Part shown: piece after piece, positions 6,201 through 9,129 of the stretch | How positions within the stretch are numbered: position 1 is the stretch's first letter | Layout of the letters: each line of letters starts with the position of its first letter | Assembly (NCBI GenBank): GCA_011046405.1 | Contig: DSAR01000543.1 | Span: forward strand, 1 to 9,129 | Source: Chloroflexota bacterium | GTDB lineage: Bacteria > Chloroflexota > Anaerolineae > B4-G1 | Length of the DNA: 9,129 nt | Direction: 5' to 3' | Made by a program: the position numbers and the translations under genes | Notes under the pieces: generated by a model | The model's input: the letters and a program-made list of their open reading frames with translations, nothing else | What the model was told of the DNA's origin: nothing | Databases searched by the model: none

Positions 6201-9129
6201 GCTCTCGTCCCGCACGTTGGCGGCGGGGGCGACCGACGTGACGACGGCGACCCACGTGCCGGGCGCGACTGTCTATCCTGATTACGATCTGTTGTACAGT
6301 GACCAGAACCCCAACCCTGACGTGGCGACCGGGCGCGACCGCGTCGTCCGCTTGGTGCTCACGCCGACAGTGACTAGTGACCAAGACGTCGTCTTCACCT
6401 ACACAGTGCGGAACAACACCACCAGCAACAGCACCGATACGTTCACGTTGACTGTGTCGGCGGGGAGTGTGACGCCAGCACAGACCGGCGTGATGGCGTG
6501 GTATGAGGAGATCACCTCTTACGTGACCGTCACGGCGCACACGCCTGCTCTGTTGGAACCGGATTATGCGCCCTTTACGAAGACGGTCATCTCGGCGCAA
6601 TCCTGGTTCAGCCCAGAGACGTCTGGCGAGGCGCTCGGCATCCTGATCATCAACCAGTGGTTGGGCGTGGAACTCTCACCCGGGCAGGAGCGTTTCGGCC
6701 CGCCGACCGCCAGGGCGCCGGGAGAGACGACCGGTTCGCCCATCGTCTACGCGCACACGATCACCAACAGCGGCAACTACACCGATTCCTTTGCTCTCTC
6801 GAGTCAAGTCAGTCAAGTCAATCCGCAAGGGTGGAACGTGGCGTTTACCGGCGATGCTGTCAATGTCGTAGGGGGTAGACCGCGAACAGTCGACATCGGT
6901 CCGAAATCGAGCCGGGTCATCACGGTGCGCGTCACGACGCCTTACGTGCTGTGCGGCACGCGGGCGGTGATCTCGGTCACGGCCGAATCGCGTACCTTGC
7001 TGGACGGTACGGCTGGTCAGTACGACACGAGCACGACGACGGCCGACGAAATCGTCATCGAGCCGGTCTACTACGCCGACATGTCGCCTGACCTGACGCT
7101 CCGTTACGTCTCCAGCAGCACCAACCGGCTCGAGTCGTATACGCGCTGGTTGACCAATACCGGTAACTGCACCAACACGTTTAGCCTCGGCGCGCAGGGC
7201 GGTTTCACGCCGACGCTCGAACCGGCGCAGACCGCGGTGCTCTCGTCCTACCTGGAGGGGAGCAACTACTCGGCGCCGGTTGCGGTCACCATCACGGTGC
7301 CGGGCACCGATACCGGCAATTTGCTGTTCGACACAGTCGTCATCACCGCCGACGGCGACATCGGCCTCGGCGCGACCGATCGGGTCACGCGGACCGACCT
7401 CGTGATCATCAACCAGCAGGTCGACGTGAGCCTGGTCCCCTCTAACACAGCGGTAATCAGCGAGGCCGGTCAGGTGAATGTCGATTGGTTCACCCATACC
7501 CTGACCAACCGGGGCAATTACACCGACACCTTTGACCTGACGCGGACGAATGAGGATGGTTGGCAGACGACGATCAATCCAGTTGAGATGACGCTGCCGC
7601 CTGGGGAATCGCAGGTCGTCAACGTGACGGTGAGGGTCCCCGCGGACGTGTACACAGTCACCAACCGGACGTGGGTCACGGCGACCTCCCGGACGCCTTT
7701 AGCGGGGACGGTGATGCCCTATACGCCGACGGCGACAGCGATGGACACGGTCGAGGTGCGCCGACCGGCTGTGAGTGTGGGGCCGGACGCTGTGCGGGTC
7801 GCGCCGCATGGCGAAACATACACCTATACCCGGATGGTGGAGAACGTCGGCGGGTTGACCGATACTTATACGATCACGGTCTCCAGCGAACGAGGATGGG
7901 TGACCGACTGGTCGCCGAAAGCGCCGGACACCACGGGAGCGTTGGCGCCTGGCCTCGACCACGCCATCGTGGTCAGTTTGTACGTGCCTTATGGGACCGA
8001 TTATCGAATCACCGATACGGTCATGGTGACGGCGACTGCTGGCATATCCTATACTTATGTCGTATCGGACGTCGCTGTAGATACCGTGCAGATGGAATAT
8101 AATCTGCAGGCTGATCTGCTTCCGACTCACACGGTGCAGGTGAACCCCGGCGATACGGTCACTCGTTGCCACACGTTGACCAATACCGGCAACTACACCG
8201 AGACATTTACGCTCTTGGCCATTCGGAATTTTGTGGATATCGAAGAACTTACGCCTCGAGAGGTGACGTTGGCGCCAGGCGAACATGTTCCGGTGACGGT
8301 GACGATAGCTGTCCCGCTTTACGCGGCCGGCGGCGAGTCGGACGAGGTGGAGATTCTGGTCAGAAAGAAAGATCGAGATCCAGGTGATCCAGACCCGGTC
8401 ACGTCGGTGGTGAATACCCTGGTGGTCAGTTACACCGATGGCGTACGTCACGTGGCGCCGACAGGATCAGACGTGCACAATAACTGCACGATGGCCGATG
8501 GCCGGGAGCCGTGCCGGACGGTGCAGCACGCGGTCGACCAGGCCCGTCACGCCGATACGGTCAAGGTGGCTCAAGGGACGTACGCCGCTGCTCCAGGGGC
8601 AACTGAAGTCGTCCGGGTGGGCAAGTCGATCACACTGACCGGCGGTTACGCGGTCGGCGACTGGGAAAACGCCGATCCGGTCGCCCGGCCAACCCGCTTG
8701 GACGCCCAGGAGATTGAGGGCCGGCGCGTGATATCCATCGGGGCCGCCATCACGCCGACTGTCCAGGGCTTCCATCTCCTGAGAGGTCACGTAGAAGGCG
8801 ACGGTGCTGGCCTGCACATCTCGGCCGGCGCGACGCCGACGGTGCGGCTGAACCGTATCTATGAGAATGTGGCTGCTGGGGACTCCCACGGCGGCGGCAT
8901 CTACTACGGCGGCGGCGGCGATCCGATCCTGGCGCGCAACGTGATCTATGACAATGAGGCGCGTTATGGCGCCGGTGTGTATCTTGAATCCGGCATGGCG
9001 CACGTCTGGCATAATCTACTTTACCGCAACGTGGCTGAATTCTTTGGCGGCGGTCTCTACAATGCCGAGGGCGACCCGCTGCTGTGGTTCAATACGATCT
9101 ACGATAACAGCGGCGGCGGTGTCTATATC
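160..9129 (+). CDS. Giant secreted multi-module protein: right-handed beta-helix modules alternating with Ig-like repeats (3' partial)
   Basis: The frame is open for 2990 codons and runs off the window, so the true protein is longer. ATG 160 is the only reasonable start: an in-frame TAG lies at 148-150, a G-rich ribosome binding site directly precedes the ATG, and the first 37 residues form a good Sec signal peptide. Order of parts: signal peptide, Thr/Pro linker, beta-helix modules A, B and C, two Ig-like repeats, beta-helix D, nine Ig-like repeats, beta-helix E (cut). Beta-helix coils are recognised by recurring 'GGG(I/V)Y' and 'N.IY.N' motifs. Four modules close with a 'SPCIDAG...D(I/M)GA(D/H)E'-like signature; the Ig-like repeats carry 'THxLTNTGNYTDTF', then 'LxPGE', 'VTVTVP' and 'TATS'. 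Family knowledge points to extracellular or surface structural and binding roles; adhesin or sheath protein is inference. I recognise no catalytic motif. Long open frames on the other strand within this span are GC-driven shadows. Confidence 0.96.
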   Translation, partial: MDRKTIVRFVLSLALAFAALVVLFGLLGGADGRAAYAAESLLDVQPADQQTTSRSLPERTTLPETGRAPATASPRAPLMNGVEPSTVITVCSSGCDYALVQAAVSAAPEGALVKVAQGVYDPVELTKTLTLRGGYTTSNWLISRPDEHPTVLDGGGAAQVVRISDGDPTVEGFHIQNGAANEGAGVYIAGGEPVLRRNRIYGNAADGATGAGGGVHVAGGSPFLENNLIYTNTVDGQGGGLYLGGDGAAMVRYNTFYDNRSTGEGGGICVVSGSPVISASIIVSNTAPTGGGVYEEVTADAQVLRNNFFGNLNDNYVGGTLAGNNTFDPRFEGPIVGVDPAEMNFRLAPNSQCIGRDDPNYPDVYPDDDYDGFARPFGLWADIGAHEFYTGTCFARVSGGAVYTNVQAAVDAASAGGAVLVAGYCTGAGDNVVSVSKALTLRGGYTKTYWVESYPVAHRTVLDGEGARRVIYINQSGAASIESFDIYNGFVGNSGNGGGIRMAGSSSDLVIRHNRIYSNRVENHGGGVYVYGREPVLEGNEIYSNVASGWGGGIYVAPNVKNEVTIEGNWIYANVANNGGGIGINKQYVTDIATVRRNWIYSNTATNQGGGINVEVNNSRLEDNWIYANTAADNGGGVYLGSASNVLVIGNHIYNNNSDKSVNLANGGGGIFANRGVIRSNVITGNTAASYGGGIYAYNPETLVERNRVYGNEADQGGGVMLRNNATARNNLVYSNTSTLSGGGIRIRNGHVINNVIYDNAAPGGSGGGIYADGSSPGSYIYGNIVVSNTSGSSGTGINITGGNARLNNVWGNTCVGNCSDNLSEDPLFEDWVDFYLQPGSPCIDAITTTDKTYYADDDYDGYARPFGQYADMGAHEFYTGTCFARLSDGGRVYDVVQEAVVTATAGVSDVLVAGTCQGTAGLVTLDKPLGLYGGYAIEDWSAPVTETILDGAMITITAEGVSVGRFVIRNSASHAIYVDAIVSPTIQNVIGHDNAGGGFVSSQGGSPRLYHNTFAENTGDGIALSGAGYPVISNTIVVSNATGIVVSGGSSPYLAYNNVTGNSTNYSGVSAGASDVAFPPRFQNPAGGDFRLAFDSPCIHRADPNTGVALDFEGDARPAGDGYDIGADEAIDHLGLVFVDDEAGDTIPNRVVEYTHYLTNTGTRADSFVLNHTVDQPWDVDYVSVYTLAPGEGTAVPVALTVPSAVMSGTQATVHLTATSQSGVYFFDTVSNTTLVRSGWQFDLAPETGAQTADRGDTVVYTHVLTNLGATDSYTLTLDSSLGWATVIPDELNNVGSGAVEVIRIEIVVPSWAAGGSVEETILSVTSVGAASEDRVVQAAVTDTTDVTFDYGDRYVAPAVDGGDDHSGLNSCLAESDPCATIEQAVRRASDGETIKVAAGTYDEYNIPLNKAVVLQGGYTTSDWSTAAPDENPTVIDAGQNGRVLYIGGSPTVDGLILQNAESTGYGGGIYVAQGAEPTIRRTRITGNTASHGGGIYNAGGDFTLERCVVVGNSAGQFGGGVYNLSGDPDIFSSVFYDNVSGNSGGAFYNAGGAPRVWHDTFVYNETGNYGGGLFLGSGSSPVVSNTIIFSNTAGTNGGGVYNEAGSAVLAYNNAGDNVPNDYNSGAPHMSANPDFVDAQAGDFHLLKGSPCIDAGDGVDLAVIPEDLDGQPRWMNEWPDIGADEYQWARLELVSLNDQQKHTPTEVLTFTHILTNTGTDDDAFRLMWEQSLPGWTIAVDGVVTGPITTPVLIKDQAMPVDVVVTVPSGLLSGTTNLITLTATSLHDEEVSDFALNHATVERVVDVFLSPNLWFNETGWGNTTEEVVYTHTLANTGNYTDVFILSQWSSQATPGEDPWPVSVTPTPTVQLGMGESRVVSVTVTVPSYAQEIDVHRALVTATSQTAPYPYDVVTDTTVAEWAHGIAFGPPTSVGEGLPSETVEHTHYLTNTGNYTDTFGLTSTSDRGWPVSFSPSPTVTLGPSEIQEIKVQVEIPDRGVAFGGEWDTTLVTATSLSSRTLAAGATDVTTATHVPGATVYPDYDLLYSDQNPNPDVATGRDRVVRLVLTPTVTSDQDVVFTYTVRNNTTSNSTDTFTLTVSAGSVTPAQTGVMAWYEEITSYVTVTAHTPALLEPDYAPFTKTVISAQSWFSPETSGEALGILIINQWLGVELSPGQERFGPPTARAPGETTGSPIVYAHTITNSGNYTDSFALSSQVSQVNPQGWNVAFTGDAVNVVGGRPRTVDIGPKSSRVITVRVTTPYVLCGTRAVISVTAESRTLLDGTAGQYDTSTTTADEIVIEPVYYADMSPDLTLRYVSSSTNRLESYTRWLTNTGNCTNTFSLGAQGGFTPTLEPAQTAVLSSYLEGSNYSAPVAVTITVPGTDTGNLLFDTVVITADGDIGLGATDRVTRTDLVIINQQVDVSLVPSNTAVISEAGQVNVDWFTHTLTNRGNYTDTFDLTRTNEDGWQTTINPVEMTLPPGESQVVNVTVRVPADVYTVTNRTWVTATSRTPLAGTVMPYTPTATAMDTVEVRRPAVSVGPDAVRVAPHGETYTYTRMVENVGGLTDTYTITVSSERGWVTDWSPKAPDTTGALAPGLDHAIVVSLYVPYGTDYRITDTVMVTATAGISYTYVVSDVAVDTVQMEYNLQADLLPTHTVQVNPGDTVTRCHTLTNTGNYTETFTLLAIRNFVDIEELTPREVTLAPGEHVPVTVTIAVPLYAAGGESDEVEILVRKKDRDPGDPDPVTSVVNTLVVSYTDGVRHVAPTGSDVHNNCTMADGREPCRTVQHAVDQARHADTVKVAQGTYAAAPGATEVVRVGKSITLTGGYAVGDWENADPVARPTRLDAQEIEGRRVISIGAAITPTVQGFHLLRGHVEGDGAGLHISAGATPTVRLNRIYENVAAGDSHGGGIYYGGGGDPILARNVIYDNEARYGAGVYLESGMAHVWHNLLYRNVAEFFGGGLYNAEGDPLLWFNTIYDNSGGGVYI
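271..420 (+). other. Low-complexity Thr/Pro/Arg-rich linker, residues 38-87
   Basis: The segment after the signal peptide is rich in T, P, S, A and R, has no predicted secondary structure pattern, and leads into the first beta-helix module. It contains the pentapeptide LPETG at residues 62-66 (343-357), identical to a sortase A sorting signal. The motif stands near the N-terminus with no following hydrophobic segment, so it is unlikely to be a functional sorting signal. The linker is probably a flexible tether. Confidence 0.6.
421..1326 (+). other. Beta-helix module A with closing choice-of-anchor Q-like motif, residues 88-389
   Basis: The module opens with a cysteine pair (C91, C95) and the cap pattern 'QAAV..A..GALVKVAQGVY', then 'LTLRGGYTTSNW' (GGY at 133-135, W140) and 'TVLDG', typical of the N-terminal cap of this secreted beta-helix family. 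About five coils follow, marked by GAGVYI, GGGVHV, GGGLYL, GGGICV and GGGVYE, alternating with asparagine-containing turns such as NRIYGN and NLIYTN. It closes with C353, an acidic loop DDDYDG (367-372) and ADIGAHEF (381-388). Right-handed beta-helices of this type are commonly carbohydrate-interacting or structural; no lyase catalytic residues can be assigned. Module B follows without a spacer domain. Confidence 0.85.
1258..1353 (+). repeat. Module-junction repeat, copy 1 (A/B boundary), residues 367-398
   Basis: Thirty-two residues from DDDYDG through ADIGAHEF to TGTCFARVS recur at 2728-2823 with 27 identical residues. At the nucleotide level I count 75 of 96 identical bases, with no indel. 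It marks the end of one beta-helix module and the start of the next. Confidence 0.85.
1327..2796 (+). other. Beta-helix module B, the longest coil array (about 12 coils), residues 390-879
   Basis: The module begins 'TGTCFARV' and has the same cap as A: 'VQAAVDAASAGGAVLVAG', 'LTLRGGYTKTYW' (GGY at 443-445, W450), 'TVLDGEG'. It then has twelve G(G/T)G(I/V) coil starts, among them GGGIRM, GGGVYV, GGGIYV, GGGIGI, GGGINV, GGGVYL, GGGIFA, GGGIYA, GGGVML and GGGIRI, each usually paired with an N-W/H/E/R-I-Y turn (NRIYSN, NEIYSN, NWIYAN). Asparagine ladders of this sort are usual in parallel beta-helices. It closes with SPCID (C843), DDDYDG (857-862) and ADMGAHEF. Base composition inside the coils falls well below that of the neighbouring modules. 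The coil number exceeds that of the other modules, which suggests growth by coil duplication. Confidence 0.85.
2728..2823 (+). repeat. Module-junction repeat, copy 2 (B/C boundary), residues 857-888
   Basis: Second copy of the junction at 1258-1353: DDDYDG, ADMGAHEF and TGTCFARLS. Thirteen of the eighteen changed codons differ only at a silent third base, so the duplication is old and the protein sequence has been kept. Confidence 0.85.
2797..3549 (+). other. Beta-helix module C, short, with closing choice-of-anchor Q-like motif, residues 880-1130
   Basis: The module starts with 'TGTCFARL' (C882), a close copy of the start of module B, then 'VLVAGTCQG' (C917) and 'LGLYGGYAIEDW' (GGY at 934-936, W941). 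Its coils lack the strong GGGIY signature; instead they read like the generic parallel beta-helix/NosD-type pattern (ISNTIVVSNATGIVVSGGSS, 'YNNVTGN'). It ends with SPCIH (C1099), an acidic loop around D1112-D1116 and YDIGADE at 1124-1130. It is the first module followed by Ig-like repeats. The weaker glycine signature suggests it diverged from A and B, or was recruited separately and given the same ends. Confidence 0.8.
3562..4203 (+). repeat. First Ig-like repeat block: two NEW3/COG1470-like beta-sandwich repeats, residues 1135-1348
   Basis: Two tandem repeats of about 103 and 111 residues follow module C: repeat 1 at 1135-1237 (3562-3870) and repeat 2 at 1238-1348 (3871-4203). Each has the order 'VxYTHxLTNxG', an aromatic/Ser strand, 'LAPGE' or an equivalent, 'VALTVP' or 'IEIVVP', and a final 'TATS' or 'SVTS' strand ending in a Thr/Val-rich connector. 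This matches the bacterial extracellular Ig-like repeats grouped around NEW3, COG1470, CARDB and DUF11; I cannot choose among these by eye. Repeat 2 is degenerate, with LTNLG instead of LTNTG. The role is probably as a spacer between rod-like beta-helix modules C and D. Confidence 0.8.
4204..5220 (+). other. Beta-helix module D with closing choice-of-anchor Q-like motif, residues 1349-1687
   Basis: The opening is the fuller version of the family head: 'RYVAPAVDGGDDHSG', a cysteine pair C1373/C1380 in 'CLAESDPC', then 'ATIEQAVRRASDGETIKVAAGTY' in two strands, 'GGYTTSDW' (1418-1425) and 'TVIDAGQNGRV'. Coils follow with GGGIYV, GGGIYN, GGGVYN, GGAFYN, GGGLFL and GGGVYN starts. The end shows SPCIDAGDG (C1653), EDLDGQPR and PDIGADEY (1680-1687), the most canonical copy of the closing motif in the window. 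Ig-like repeats lie on both sides, so this module is an isolated rod segment, in contrast to the A-B-C cluster. Confidence 0.86.
5221..8439 (+). repeat. Second Ig-like repeat block: nine tandem beta-sandwich repeats, residues 1688-2760
   Basis: I divide the block into repeats at residues 1688-1803, 1804-1921, 1922-2033, 2034-2165, 2166-2301, 2302-2418, 2419-2535, 2536-2645 and 2646-2760 (110-136 residues each; borders approximate). The diagnostic 'LTNTGNYTDTF' or a variant begins at nucleotides 5302, 5656, 6001, 6760, 7150, 7501 and 8176. The fourth and eighth copies are degenerate, reading VRNNTTSNSTDTF and VENVGGLTDTY. Most copies continue with 'GW', 'LxPGES', 'VTVTVP' and 'TATS'. The last repeat has a charged RKKDRD segment in place of the TATS strand. 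All are NEW3/COG1470/DUF11-like extracellular Ig folds by resemblance. The likely role is a long, semi-rigid stalk carrying module E and whatever lies beyond. Confidence 0.83.
8440..9129 (+). other. Beta-helix module E, cut by the window edge, residues 2761-2990
   Basis: The head repeats that of module D: 'GVRHVAPTGSD', a cysteine pair C2776/C2785 in 'CTMADGREPC', 'TVQHAVDQARHADTVKVAQGTY' in two strands, and 'ITLTGGYAVGDW' (GGY at 2828-2830, W2835). Coils begin with GAGLHI, GGGIYY, GAGVYL, GGGLYN and GGGVYI, with NRIYEN, NVIYDN and NTIYDN turns. The sequence stops in mid-coil at the last base, so the closing motif and everything downstream are unseen. By analogy with D, a closing 'SPCIDAG...DIGADE' should follow. 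Confidence 0.83.

Overview
The window is almost entirely one gene. A single + strand reading frame opens at ATG 160 and runs 2990 codons to the last base (9129) without a stop, so its 3' end lies outside the window. It encodes the N-terminal part of a giant exported protein built from two module types: right-handed parallel beta-helix modules, most of them closing with a motif of the 'SPCIDAG...DIGADE' (choice-of-anchor Q-like) kind, and Ig-like beta-sandwich repeats carrying an 'LTNTGNYTDTF' signature (NEW3/COG1470/DUF11-like). I see no second gene, RNA gene, mobile element or CRISPR array.

Layout: 1-159 is a short leader with a possible tail of an upstream reading frame and a G-rich ribosome binding site. 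Residues 1-37 are a signal peptide, followed by a Thr/Pro-rich linker to about residue 87. Three beta-helix modules then follow directly on one another (A 88-389, B 390-879, C 880-1130). Next come two Ig-like repeats (1135-1348), a fourth beta-helix module (D 1349-1687), nine Ig-like repeats (1688-2760) and a fifth beta-helix module (E, from 2761), which is cut by the window edge.

Organism: the high GC content, a conventional Sec signal peptide and this combination of beta-helix, closing motif and 'THTLTNTGNYTDTF' repeats resemble large surface proteins I associate with Chloroflexota (Anaerolineae and relatives), often known from metagenomes. This attribution comes from remembered family resemblance, not from a marker gene.

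How it may work: the protein is probably secreted or surface-displayed. The rod-like beta-helix modules would be separated by strings of Ig-like spacers, giving a long fibrous molecule suited to adhesion, polysaccharide binding or envelope/sheath architecture. No catalytic domain is recognisable in the visible part, and the C-terminal anchor, if there is one, is outside the window. The noteworthy features are the size, the alternating modular architecture, an old internal module duplication that stayed in frame, a lower-GC 12-coil array inside module B and a conserved pattern of cysteine pairs at the module heads.
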